64,000 nt of DNA from Aminobacterium mobile DSM 12262 (lineage in GTDB: Bacteria > Synergistota > Synergistia > Synergistales > Aminobacteriaceae): contig NZ_JAFZ01000002.1 in the NCBI RefSeq assembly GCF_000526395.1, forward strand, positions 188,501 through 252,500. Direction: 5' to 3'. Below the pieces are notes generated by a model. The model searched no databases, was not told the origin of the DNA, and saw only the letters and a list, made by a program, of their open reading frames with translations. A program made the translations under genes and the position numbers. Shown piece after piece: positions 18,946 through 27,449 of this stretch (position 1 is the stretch's first letter; each line of letters begins with the position of its first letter).

Positions 18946-20564
18946 ATTGAAATAGCCTCTTTAATATATTTGGGGAAATTTATATTTTTATCACTCTCAA
19001 AAATTTTTAAAGCAACTTCTGTTTTATGTTGTCTCATGTAATTAAGCAAATCATCTTCATTAATATACGACTTATTAAGCACTTCATTCAAAACAGTTAA
19101 AGAGTTCGCTCTATATATACACGGTTCTAAAGTATTATAGTTGTAATTCTCTAAGTTGCCTTTATACTCATACTCTACATCATCAAAAAATACATTTATA
19201 TTTCCACTACGATTTTCTTCTAAATAACTACTATATTTTTTATTTACAGCATCAATATTTCCATCATTATCAGTCACTACAGTCACACATAGGTCTAATA
19301 TTTTTGCAATTTCTAAAAATCTAAGAAATGATGTCCCAACTGAAATTATATCTATTCCATCATAAATAGGTAATTTCCCATTATATGAATCCATATATGC
19401 TCTTTGCACAATTAGTTCATCTGAATCACCTTCAACTAAAATAGATTTTGTCGACAATAATAATCGTAATGTATCATAACCTGCAACTCGTTTAAAAAAC
19501 TTGCTTGTTTCATTAGATAGATCCCCTAATCGCAACGTTTTACCACTATTAAGCAAAATCAAGTTTTCCAAGCCCAATTTATTTGATACAAAACTACTAT
19601 GCGTAGTAATTATTATTTGTTTCTCATTATTTGATTTATTGACACAATCAAGTAAAACATTCAAATTCGAATATGATAAATGACACTCCGGCTCTTCAAG
19701 TAGGACAATTTGCTTATTTTTCATTCTCTTATCACTTAATGCCAATTGCGTTTTAATAACACACTGTGTACCTTTCCCTATGTTGTTATATGGTATATCA
19801 TCCAATTGTGTAACCAAGCTGCTTTCCCATGAATTTTTAGTTCCAAAATCCACGGAAATTGACAATTCTTTGTTTGATGTTTCAGCTAATTTTTTATTAA
19901 TGTTAGCAACGCTCTCATCTTTAGAGAATTGCTCTTTCATAAGTCTATGTGCTTGCGATATGCCAATAATTTCATCATCATCCAAAAGGTTCTTTACTAT
20001 CCTTGAAATATAAATATCTGAACCGCTATTTGGTGTATAACTAGTGGTATAAATCATTGCAGATTTCACAGGAATACTTCTTGCCGTTATATTTTCCCTA
20101 GCAAAAGACCTCCAGTTTATTTCATAATACTCTATTGGTAATGATGTTATTTTATTCTCGCAAAGTATTTTATACTCATTACTATATTTCTTATCAAAAC
20201 TAATTGACAAAATAATTCCAGAGATATCTTTAGTCCTTTCAGAGTTACCATCACCTAAAAAACTTGGTATTTCTTCGTTGAAATAAACTTCAATAACTAT
20301 TTCTGGCGGTTCTATCGTTATACCATCATTTATTCTTTCGAAATAATCTTTTACTACAAACTTATTGAAGAGATATTGAGAAAGTTCATTCCTAATATTT
20401 TTCCCATGATACGTTCCGGTTAATACTAAGTTAATCGCTTCTAAAATTGTAGATTTACCTGTCCCGTTATTGCCGACCAGTATGTTAATGCCATCATCAA
20501 AATCAACAGAAAACCATTCTGAAAAACATTTGAAGTTTTTTATCTTTAATTTTTTTATCGACAT
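18942..20564 (-). CDS. OLD-family ATPase/TOPRIM nuclease, GajA-like
   Basis: A 540-residue OLD-family protein with an ABC-type ATPase followed by a TOPRIM nuclease. Walker A is GNNGTGKST (31-39), the signature region lies near IGKGTQ (262-267), Walker B is IVLLEEPE (286-293) and the switch is THSS (321-324). The TOPRIM domain has LVEGDSDE (377-384) and TDNDGN (431-436), which supply the metal-binding acids. In Gabija, GajA cuts DNA when nucleotide levels fall during phage replication. All catalytic motifs look intact. It starts the four-gene operon and is four-base coupled to the helicase. Confidence 0.88.
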   Translation of the reverse strand: MSIKKLKIKNFKCFSEWFSVDFDDGINILVGNNGTGKSTILEAINLVLTGTYHGKNIRNELSQYLFNKFVVKDYFERINDGITIEPPEIVIEVYFNEEIPSFLGDGNSERTKDISGIILSISFDKKYSNEYKILCENKITSLPIEYYEINWRSFARENITARSIPVKSAMIYTTSYTPNSGSDIYISRIVKNLLDDDEIIGISQAHRLMKEQFSKDESVANINKKLAETSNKELSISVDFGTKNSWESSLVTQLDDIPYNNIGKGTQCVIKTQLALSDKRMKNKQIVLLEEPECHLSYSNLNVLLDCVNKSNNEKQIIITTHSSFVSNKLGLENLILLNSGKTLRLGDLSNETSKFFKRVAGYDTLRLLLSTKSILVEGDSDELIVQRAYMDSYNGKLPIYDGIDIISVGTSFLRFLEIAKILDLCVTVVTDNDGNIDAVNKKYSSYLEENRSGNINVFFDDVEYEYKGNLENYNYNTLEPCIYRANSLTVLNEVLNKSYINEDDLLNYMRQHKTEVALKIFESDKNINFPKYIKEAISI

Positions 20565-20694
20565 TAATCTCTCCCCATATATTTGAATATAGTTTATTAA
20601 AAATTCTTCATCAAAATATACTATTTTACATAATTTAACTTCATTCAGGTTATAACCCGCCTAATCGCTGAAATTATATTGCTTCAATTCCTCA

Positions 20695-21141
20695 TCAGGT
20701 ATTGTCTGGTACTCTATTTATAATTTCGTATGAAATAGTATTAAGTAACTCCTCTGAAAACACTTCATCTTTCATCATATTTTTAATTTCACATCCCCAA
20801 ACCACTATTACTTTAATGCCCATATTTTCAAGTTTACTGTAATTTTGCTTATCTCTTTCGACATTACCTTCAAGTTTCTTCTTCCAAAAGTCGTGATTAT
20901 TCTTAAGTATAGACGAATATTTACAGTTTTCATGCATATGCCAAAAACAACCGTTTACAAATATCGCTGCCTTATATTTAGAAATATAAATATCCAGGCT
21001 TCCCGGCAATTCCTTATAATTTACCCTATATCTGAAACCCTTGTGCCATAAAAGCTTTCTCAAAAAAATTTCAGGCTTTGTATTTTTACTTTTAACTCTT
21101 GCCATGTTTTCGTTTCTGGTCATAGGTTTATTTTTCTTCAT
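20695..21141 (-). CDS. vsr: Very short patch repair-type endonuclease Vsr (orphan)
   Basis: A 148-residue Vsr-family nuclease. Vsr nicks next to T:G mismatches made by deamination of 5-methylcytosine. The family landmarks are present: NMARVKSKNTKPE at the N-terminus, GSLDIYISKYKAAIFVNGCFWH with the catalytic aspartate and zinc-type residues, and a tail with VIVVWGCE. Vsr normally sits beside a C5-cytosine methyltransferase; none is present in this window. The gene is 131 bases upstream of the OLD gene on the same strand, so it may share its transcript or be an independent passenger. Confidence 0.9.
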   Translation of the reverse strand: MKKNKPMTRNENMARVKSKNTKPEIFLRKLLWHKGFRYRVNYKELPGSLDIYISKYKAAIFVNGCFWHMHENCKYSSILKNNHDFWKKKLEGNVERDKQNYSKLENMGIKVIVVWGCEIKNMMKDEVFSEELLNTISYEIINRVPDNT

Positions 21142-21207
21142 TATCTGAATCTCACCTGTAAATTAAGTTTTATAAAATCTTCTCCATTCACACTATATAT
21201 CTCTCCA

Positions 21208-21306
21208 AAATCATGTCTTGAAAAGGATTATGTACCTTTTGAAGAAAGCAATGTGAAATTTTATAAGGGTTGGATAGGAGCTAAAGTTCCGCTGGATATT
21301 AAATAA
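21208..21306 (+). pseudogene. Remnant of a plus-strand coding region
   Basis: An open stretch that reads as protein (KDYVPFEESNVKFYKGW, then IGAKVPLDIK) up to a TAA at 21304-21306. It has no start codon and no ribosome site, and it ends directly before a strong terminator at 21314-21362. It looks like the 3' end of a gene whose front was lost when neighbouring cargo was acquired or deleted. I do not recognise the family. Confidence 0.4.
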
Positions 21307-21313
21307 ACACAGA

Positions 21314-21362
21314 AAAAGCACATAACTGAAAGATTTTTACAATCTTAAAGTCATGTGCTTTT
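21314..21362. terminator. Bidirectional terminator between the remnant and the AraC gene
   Basis: AAAAGCACAT (21314-21323) pairs with ATGTGCTTTT (21353-21362), and inner bases (AAAGATT/AATCTT) extend the stem. U runs are present on both strands. It can end the plus-strand remnant and the minus-strand AraC/GyrI gene. Confidence 0.75.
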
Positions 21363-21417
21363 ATAATTAAAAACTATATAAGTTATTCAAACAAATAAGG
21401 TTTTGTATTGTTGAAAA

Positions 21418-22260
21418 TTATGCCTTAACTATTGGAATCCATAATTCCATCTTATAATCTTTGCTGTGCATATCTCCTTCATAATAATATTCAAAGTCCG
21501 GACTTCCTGAATGAACATATCCATGCTCTGGAAAGAACACTTCCATTGCGTATTTCCAACCCTGATGAATACATTCCGGAATACTGCCCCTTAGCTCAAC
21601 AACAGCATATTCAGCTTCTTCTACTTCTAAAATATCCAGATCCATTTTTTTAGCTTTAGCTTTGTCAGCAACAATATAACCAGCCATATAATTGATGGTG
21701 TTCGGATTTTCCACATCATGGCAAACTCCAAGACTTTGTCCTCCACCAAGTTTTGCTAATTCGTCATGACTATATTTTGAATATAGCTTATCCCATACAC
21801 TCGGACATAAAGATGAATTGATACTTTGTTCATTGATACCTGCTACTGTAAATGCTGCTTTCTTTTGGATTGTGATGTTCATACTTCTACCTCCTCTTAC
21901 ACTCAGCGCTAATTGCACTCTAGAAACTAATTTGAATGGTTTCCCATTCCTTACCTCTGAAGGAGTAAATCCATGAAAATTCTTAAAAGCTGTTCCAAAT
22001 GAATCCGATGATTCATAACCATACATCATAGCTATATCGATTATTCTTTTATCTGTATCTCTTAATGATATAGCTGCTTCGGTAAGTCTTCTCCCTCTTA
22101 TATACTCTGACAGTGTGGTTTCAGTTAATATAGAAAACAACCGGCTGAACATAGGATATGAGAACCCTGATAAATAAGCTATTTTCTTTTCGTCTATTTC
22201 ATCATCTATGACTGTTTCGATATAGTCTATCGTGTTATTAAACGACTTAATAATATTCAT
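21418..22260 (-). CDS. AraC-type regulator with GyrI-like ligand domain
   Basis: A 280-residue transcription regulator. The N-terminal 110 residues carry two helix-turn-helix units of the AraC type (KKIAYLSGFSYPMFSRLF, then IIDIAMMYGYESSDSFGTAFK and GFTPSEVRN). The C-terminal 160 residues are a GyrI-like (SOUL/BmrR-type) small-molecule domain ending in MELWIPIVKA. Members sense drugs or cationic molecules. The ATG at 22260 follows GGAGG by a normal distance; a GTG precedes it in frame. It has no obvious partner gene; its low-GC, Clostridia-like sequence suggests it arrived with the island. Confidence 0.9.
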   Translation of the reverse strand: MNIIKSFNNTIDYIETVIDDEIDEKKIAYLSGFSYPMFSRLFSILTETTLSEYIRGRRLTEAAISLRDTDKRIIDIAMMYGYESSDSFGTAFKNFHGFTPSEVRNGKPFKLVSRVQLALSVRGGRSMNITIQKKAAFTVAGINEQSINSSLCPSVWDKLYSKYSHDELAKLGGGQSLGVCHDVENPNTINYMAGYIVADKAKAKKMDLDILEVEEAEYAVVELRGSIPECIHQGWKYAMEVFFPEHGYVHSGSPDFEYYYEGDMHSKDYKMELWIPIVKA

Positions 22261-22398
22261 CACGACTTCCTCCTTTCGATTATAGTTTAGAGGTCTTTAG
22301 TATATTTTACCCTACAATATCCGTACAAATTTTGACGGTATCTTTAGACAATCAAAGCACTTACAAATATCAATTTGACAACTTCTGTTATGTGAACA

Positions 22399-22429
22399 AA
22401 AGCCTCCCACCAAAACGATGGAAGGCTTT
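22399..22429. terminator. Hairpin downstream of guaA
   Basis: AAAGCCT (22399-22405) pairs with AGGCTTT (22423-22429), extended inside by CCA/TGG. It lies in the 321-base gap between the AraC gene and guaA. It could stop guaA transcription (minus) or read-through from the island. Confidence 0.5.
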
Positions 22430-22489
22430 CTAAACAATTCACCTAAATTCAACAACTCCCTTTTGACCCTGCTTTTTCACATTTTTAGT

Positions 22490-22505
22490 TATCAAAACAG
22501 TATCA
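22490..22505 (+). repeat. Right 16-bp direct repeat of the Gabija-like island
   Basis: TATCAAAACAGTATCA, identical to 16509-16524 and in the same orientation, again preceded by TTTTTAG (with one extra T). It is 80 bases past the guaA stop. The surrounding 22264-22584 gap holds this repeat, the 22399-22429 hairpin and the AraC promoter region, but no gene that I can see. Confidence 0.6.
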
Positions 22506-22584
22506 TTCAAGAGTTTTTCATGCTTTCAAATCTCTGAAACGCCCTGTTTTCAAGGGTTTTACAACAGAAATATATTCGTTACTG

Positions 22585-24117
22585 TTATTCCCATTCAATA
22601 GTGGAAGGTGGCTTACTTGTTACATCTAAAACAACCCTGTTGATCCCCTTTACAGTATTACAGATTCGTCTTGCTGTCCTATCGAGAACATCATACGGAA
22701 CTCGTACCCAATCAGCCGTCATCCCATCTGCAGATTCTACGGCTCGAAGGGCCACCACCTCTGAATATGTTCGAGAATCTCCCATAACTCCCACAGTTCT
22801 CACTGGGAGCAACACGCAAAAAGCCTGCCAAACAGAAGAATAAATGTCACTTTTTGAGAACTCTTCCCTAAAAATCTCATCCGCTTCCCGCAGCGTATCA
22901 AGGCGCTCTTTTGTAACCTCGCCAAGGCAGCGAACAGCGAGTCCCGGACCGGGGAAAGGCTGTCGATCCACTATCTCGGGAGGTACGCTTAAGAGTCTTC
23001 CTATAGCGCGGACTTCGTCTTTAAAGAGATCCCTTAACGGTTCAAGAACTTTTAGTTTCATATCTTCAGGTAATCCGCCTACATTATGATGGCTCTTAAT
23101 AACCGAAGCGCCTTTCCCTTTATGCCCACTTTCAATGACATCAGGATATAAGGTCCCTTGAAGCAACCATTCAGCATCTTTTATTTTAGAGGCTTCCGCT
23201 TCGAAAACACGAATAAACGTCTCCCCAATAATCTTTCTCTTACGTTCTGGATCTGTCACGCCTCGAAGGGCCTGCAAAAACTGATGGCTGGCATCTACGT
23301 AATGAACATTCAAATCGAGCGCCTTATATCGCTCAAGGACTCTCTCAGCCTCCAGATGTCGCAACAAGCCATTATTTACAAAAATACACTCTAAGCGGTC
23401 ACCTATGGCTTTAGCAGTTAAAACAGCCGCTACAGTGGAATCAACCCCGCCAGAAAGCCCACAAATAACCTGGCAACCTTTCGTTTTTTTGTGTATCCGT
23501 GCCACCATAGTGTCAATCCAGTTTCCAAGATCCCAGTCTCCAGAACATGAACAAACATCGAAGAGGAATTTAGAGAGGATAGCCGTACCATTCTGAGTAT
23601 GGGCCACTTCTGGATGAAATTGAAGCCCCCATATCTTTCTTTTTCTATTTTCAAAGGCTGCAGGAACTCCTTTATCTGTAACGGCAACGAGCTGGAACCC
23701 TTCTGGTAGAGACGCAATATGATCTCCGTGGCTCATCCACACCTCAAAAGATTCTGATATGCCCATAAAAAGAGTTGCCTCTGGATTTTTTACCACTATG
23801 GCAGTTCGTCCATATTCACGACTAGCTCCCGACTCTACCTGTCCACCAAAAATTTTTGCTAGGAGTTGCATACCATAACAGACCCCCAGAACTGGAACTC
23901 CTAGATCGAAAAGGTCTAAGGATACGGTAGGGCTTCCTTCGTCATGAACACTTTGCGGACCTCCAGAGATAATGACGCCCCGAGGAGTTCTCTTCTTGAT
24001 TTCATCAATAGAAGTATCCCAGGGGAGAATTTCGCTATGCACTTTCATCTCTCGAATCCTGCGGGCAATCAATTGAGTAAACTGAGAACCACAGTCAAGA
24101 ATTATTATATTATCCAT
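22585..24117 (-). CDS. guaA: GMP synthase (glutamine-hydrolysing)
   Basis: GuaA aminates XMP to GMP using glutamine. The 510-residue protein has the class I amidotransferase domain (GVCYGMQLLAKIFGG with the nucleophilic cysteine, and WGLQFHPEV with the catalytic histidine). It is followed by the PP-loop ATP pyrophosphatase domain (CGLSGGVDSTVAA) and the C-terminal dimerisation domain ending in PPSTIEWE. Length and domain order are normal. The 3' end of guaA is a known integration site for genomic islands, and here accessory DNA lies on both sides of the gene. No purine riboswitch is visible upstream. Confidence 0.98.
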   Translation of the reverse strand: MDNIIILDCGSQFTQLIARRIREMKVHSEILPWDTSIDEIKKRTPRGVIISGGPQSVHDEGSPTVSLDLFDLGVPVLGVCYGMQLLAKIFGGQVESGASREYGRTAIVVKNPEATLFMGISESFEVWMSHGDHIASLPEGFQLVAVTDKGVPAAFENRKRKIWGLQFHPEVAHTQNGTAILSKFLFDVCSCSGDWDLGNWIDTMVARIHKKTKGCQVICGLSGGVDSTVAAVLTAKAIGDRLECIFVNNGLLRHLEAERVLERYKALDLNVHYVDASHQFLQALRGVTDPERKRKIIGETFIRVFEAEASKIKDAEWLLQGTLYPDVIESGHKGKGASVIKSHHNVGGLPEDMKLKVLEPLRDLFKDEVRAIGRLLSVPPEIVDRQPFPGPGLAVRCLGEVTKERLDTLREADEIFREEFSKSDIYSSVWQAFCVLLPVRTVGVMGDSRTYSEVVALRAVESADGMTADWVRVPYDVLDRTARRICNTVKGINRVVLDVTSKPPSTIEWE

Positions 24118-24187
24118 TTACATTCCCCCGAAAAAAACAAAATCGTCAACATCGCTTATATTACCAGAAAGAGAGAAGAGGGGAAAG

Positions 24188-24198
24188 AAAAAGCCCCC
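24188..24198 (-). other. Orphaned 3' arm of the former groEL-guaA terminator
   Basis: On the minus strand this reads GGGGGCTTTTT followed by CTTTCC. Its exact partner, AAAAAGCCCCC, lies at 36600-36610, 12.4 kb away, immediately past groEL. The two arms are what remains of one hairpin into whose loop the 24209-36589 element inserted. Confidence 0.75.
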
Positions 24199-24209
24199 AA
24201 AAGAAGCGT

Positions 24210-24224
24210 TCACTTAGGGATTGA
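24210..24224 (+). repeat. Left terminal inverted repeat of the serine-recombinase element
   Basis: TCACTTAGGGATTGA. Its counterpart on the opposite strand at the right end is TCAGATAGGGATTTA, identical at 12 of 15 positions. The left host flank ends in GAAGCG just before it. Confidence 0.7.
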
Positions 24225-24265
24225 AGAAAAACTTGAATGAACAGCTTCAAGCGGGGCAAAAAGAG

Positions 24266-24304
24266 ACCAGTCACAATCAGGCATGAATGCTTGAAGTGAC
24301 TGGT
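24266..24304. terminator. Terminator downstream of hsdR
   Basis: ACCAGTCAC (24266-24274) pairs perfectly with GTGACTGGT (24296-24304). A TTTTTTA run follows on the plus strand and CTCTTTTTG on the minus strand, so it should end hsdR and insulate guaA. Confidence 0.8.
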
Positions 24305-24347
24305 TTTTTATTAAAGATATTTTTTTGAATTAGTGATTGATATTAAT

Positions 24348-27300
24348 CTATATCAAACCTAAATACTTCTCGAAGAATAACATCAGTTTTTCGATAATTC
24401 CTTGCTTTTTCGCAGCTCTGCCTCCGCCAAAGCGGGATACAGGTGGCATGATTTTATCAATATCTGTACCGGTCGTTTTAAGCATTCCGTCTCGGAATGC
24501 ATTGTCGATAAAACGGCGGGTTTCTTCGGGCTTTAATCTTTCTTCTTCTATAATTGCTGAAATATCCGCTTCTTTACGCTCGTGGAGGAATTTTCGCCAA
24601 TCCTCATCCACTTTGGTCGATACATTGACTTGCTCTATAAAACGCTCGATAAGCTCTTTCTTGCTTCTAAGTTCAATACTTGAATTGATAGCCTTATCAA
24701 TAGTTGTAAGAATGGTTTTATCCTTACAGTTGGATTGTTGATATTTGGCTACAAGCATAAGGATGTAGTCAATATTTACCTCTATCTGTTTGACCAGTTC
24801 AATCTCGAAAACTATGTCATCATTGATAGTTTCTTTGTCACCATCAGCACCTTTTCTATATTCCTGATACAGGTCAATATAAATGCTCTGATAGTCCTGA
24901 AAATCCCTTTCAGATAAAATCTCGTTTCCTTCAAAGTCATCGAAGGAAGTAAGAATATTTCTGAGCCTGAGTATTGCTCCATATAACCGAATAAAGTCTT
25001 TTTCAGCTTCTTCTCCGAGAATAGGTTGGCCAAGGGGATACTGTGTTGTAAGAGTTGCAATCAGTTCAGCATAGCCCGGCTTATACTCACCTTTATCATC
25101 ATAGCCGTTATAGTATTCTTCGTATGTTTTTAACAGTACAATACCGCCAGCATCCTTATTGCCGAATAGTGCAATAGCTTTGTCTGTTTCTTCTTTCAAA
25201 TCTCGGAAACAAACGATATTACCATAGGTCTTAACGCTGTTTAGGATGCGGTTAGTTCTTGAAAAAGCCTGAATCAGTCCATGCTGTCTCAGGTTTTTAT
25301 CTACCCATAGCGTATTCAAGGTTGTTGCATCAAAGCCTGTCAGGAACATATTGACAACAATCAATATATCAATCTCCCGATTCTTTACGCGAAGAGAGAG
25401 GTCTTTATAATAATTCTGGAACTTATCCGAGGAAGTATCGTAATTTGTACAAAATGTGGAATTGTAATCTCGGATAGCCGCCTCAAGAAAATCTCTAGAG
25501 CTCTGGTCAAGGTTTTCCATATTAAAATCCTCTTCAGGCAACAGTCCATCTGGCTCCTCCTCATTTGCACTAAAACTGAAAATAGTTGCAATGGTAAGGT
25601 TACGGTTCTTTTCCGCTATCTGCTTCTTAAACTCATTATAGTATCTGATTGCCATTGGGATGGATGCAGCAGCAAATATGGAGTTGAAACCGGCAACTCG
25701 CCTTGTTTCACGCTTTTCTATCATCTTTTTAGGGTTGTGCTTATCTGCTTCTTCCCATTTCGCAGAGAATGTGTAATAACTATTGCGCTTCGTCTTTTGA
25801 TCAAAGTGTTCAAGAACGTAAGAAACAATTTCACTGATTCGCTGTGGATCTGCTAAGGCTTTTTCTCTATCTATGCTATAGACTTTTTTATCATTAACGT
25901 AATTAGGCATCTTGATGGTGTTAATAAAATCTATCCTAAAAGGCAGAACATTCCCATCATTGATGGCATCCACAATGGTATAGGTATGCAACTTTTCTCC
26001 AAAAGCCTGCTCGGTTGTGCGGAGCAGTGGGTTGCCGCCTGAACTGGCATTCGCAGCAAAAATCGGGGTTCCCGTAAAGCCGAAGATATGGTAGTTCTTA
26101 AAACTCTTCGTGATAGCTTGATGCATTTCGCCAAATTGGGAACGGTGACACTCATCAAAAATCAGTACCACATGTTTCTTATAAATATCATGCTGTTTGT
26201 TTTTACGTATAAATATATCCAACTTCTGAATAGTGGTTACAATGATTTTGTATTCATGAGGATTTCCTTTTTCATCCCTGTCCTCCAATTGTCTTTGAAG
26301 AACTCTTGTGGACGTATTACCGTTAGCTGCCCCCTTTTCAAAGCGATCATATTCCTTCATCGTCTGATAATCCAGATCTTTACGGTCAACAACGAACAGA
26401 ACCTTGTCTATGTAAGGCAAGGCAGAAGCTAATTGGGCTGTCTTAAAACTGGTCAAAGTCTTACCAGAGCCTGTTGTATGCCAGATATATCCTCCAGCTG
26501 CAGTTGTGCCCATCTTCTTGTAGTTGGTTGATACTACAATACGTGATAATATACGTTCTGCAGCAGCTATTTGATAAGGACGCATTACAAGGAGCAGATC
26601 TTCAGATGTGAAAATACAATATTTTGTTAGTATATTTAAGAGGGTATGTTTGGCAAAAAAAGTTTTAGTAAAATCCACAAGGTCAGGAATAATTTTGTTA
26701 TTTGCATCTGCCCAAAAGCTGGTAAACTCAAAACTGTTGCTTGTTTTTTTACTTCTTCGACGTTCACTACTGCTTTGTTCCTTGATATGTGCGTTTCTTG
26801 TGGTGTTGCTATAATACTTTGTATGAGTGCCATTTGAGATTACAAATATTTGCACATACTCAAATAAACCAGAAGCCGCCCAAAAGCTGTCACGCTGGTA
26901 TCTTTTTATTTGGTTGAAAGCTTCTCGGATAGCAACACCGCGCCGCTTTAACTCCACATGAACTAGTGGAAGTCCATTGACAAGGATTGTTACATCATAT
27001 CGAGTTTCATGCTTGCCGCCTGCTTCTTCGTATTGATTAATAACCTGCAAACGATTGTTATGGATATTCTTCTTATCCAAAAGGTATATGTTCTTTGTTG
27101 TTCCATCTTCACGTTTTAGAATCTGGATATGGTCATCTTGAATTTTTCTGGTCTTTTCAACAATTCCTTCATTTGTATTGGCAATACATTCTGTGAAAAA
27201 TTTATCCCATTCACTATCAGTAAATGTAAAATCATTAAGCAGTTCAAGTTGCTTTCGGAGATTTTCTATCAATGAAGCTTCATTGTGTACTGAAATATAT

Positions 27301-27449
27301 TCATATCCTTGTGAAGTTAGTTGCCTGATAAACTCCCGCTCAAGTTCTGCCTCGCTCTGATACTTTTCAGGTCGGACATTATATTCAGCTGCATATTCAG
27401 CAACAACTGTTGCTTCATCAGTACTGGCAACGATGTTGTATATACTCAT
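24348..27449 (-). CDS. hsdR: Type I restriction enzyme, R (restriction/translocase) subunit
   Basis: HsdR translocates DNA and cuts it away from the recognition site. The 1033-residue protein has the N-terminal PD-(D/E)XK nuclease (DVTILVNG, then VHVELKRRG), the Walker A motif HTTGSGKT near residue 330, the DECH box (FDECHRSQFG), FGFTGTP, and a full second helicase lobe (VVNMFLTGFDATTLNTLWVDK, QAFSRTNRI). A C-terminal helical domain would contact the methylase core. It starts at ATGA, overlapping hsdS by four bases. No break is seen, so it should be active. Confidence 0.96.
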   Translation of the reverse strand: MSIYNIVASTDEATVVAEYAAEYNVRPEKYQSEAELEREFIRQLTSQGYEYISVHNEASLIENLRKQLELLNDFTFTDSEWDKFFTECIANTNEGIVEKTRKIQDDHIQILKREDGTTKNIYLLDKKNIHNNRLQVINQYEEAGGKHETRYDVTILVNGLPLVHVELKRRGVAIREAFNQIKRYQRDSFWAASGLFEYVQIFVISNGTHTKYYSNTTRNAHIKEQSSSERRRSKKTSNSFEFTSFWADANNKIIPDLVDFTKTFFAKHTLLNILTKYCIFTSEDLLLVMRPYQIAAAERILSRIVVSTNYKKMGTTAAGGYIWHTTGSGKTLTSFKTAQLASALPYIDKVLFVVDRKDLDYQTMKEYDRFEKGAANGNTSTRVLQRQLEDRDEKGNPHEYKIIVTTIQKLDIFIRKNKQHDIYKKHVVLIFDECHRSQFGEMHQAITKSFKNYHIFGFTGTPIFAANASSGGNPLLRTTEQAFGEKLHTYTIVDAINDGNVLPFRIDFINTIKMPNYVNDKKVYSIDREKALADPQRISEIVSYVLEHFDQKTKRNSYYTFSAKWEEADKHNPKKMIEKRETRRVAGFNSIFAAASIPMAIRYYNEFKKQIAEKNRNLTIATIFSFSANEEEPDGLLPEEDFNMENLDQSSRDFLEAAIRDYNSTFCTNYDTSSDKFQNYYKDLSLRVKNREIDILIVVNMFLTGFDATTLNTLWVDKNLRQHGLIQAFSRTNRILNSVKTYGNIVCFRDLKEETDKAIALFGNKDAGGIVLLKTYEEYYNGYDDKGEYKPGYAELIATLTTQYPLGQPILGEEAEKDFIRLYGAILRLRNILTSFDDFEGNEILSERDFQDYQSIYIDLYQEYRKGADGDKETINDDIVFEIELVKQIEVNIDYILMLVAKYQQSNCKDKTILTTIDKAINSSIELRSKKELIERFIEQVNVSTKVDEDWRKFLHERKEADISAIIEEERLKPEETRRFIDNAFRDGMLKTTGTDIDKIMPPVSRFGGGRAAKKQGIIEKLMLFFEKYLGLI

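Larger units (their letters stand above)
16509..22505. mobile_element. Defence-type accessory island downstream of guaA
   Basis: About 6 kb of visibly AT-rich DNA between guaA and the AI-2E-family permease. It holds a Gabija-like nuclease/helicase operon, an orphan Vsr nuclease, a gene remnant and an AraC-type regulator. None are housekeeping genes and their codon use is unlike that of the flanks. A 16-bp direct repeat lies at each end. No integrase or transposase remains, so it is either degraded or moved in trans; it could also be more than one insertion. Confidence 0.55.

Noticed and set aside
24118-24187. A purine riboswitch upstream of guaA
   Set aside because: The leader is too short and no conserved three-stem aptamer is visible.
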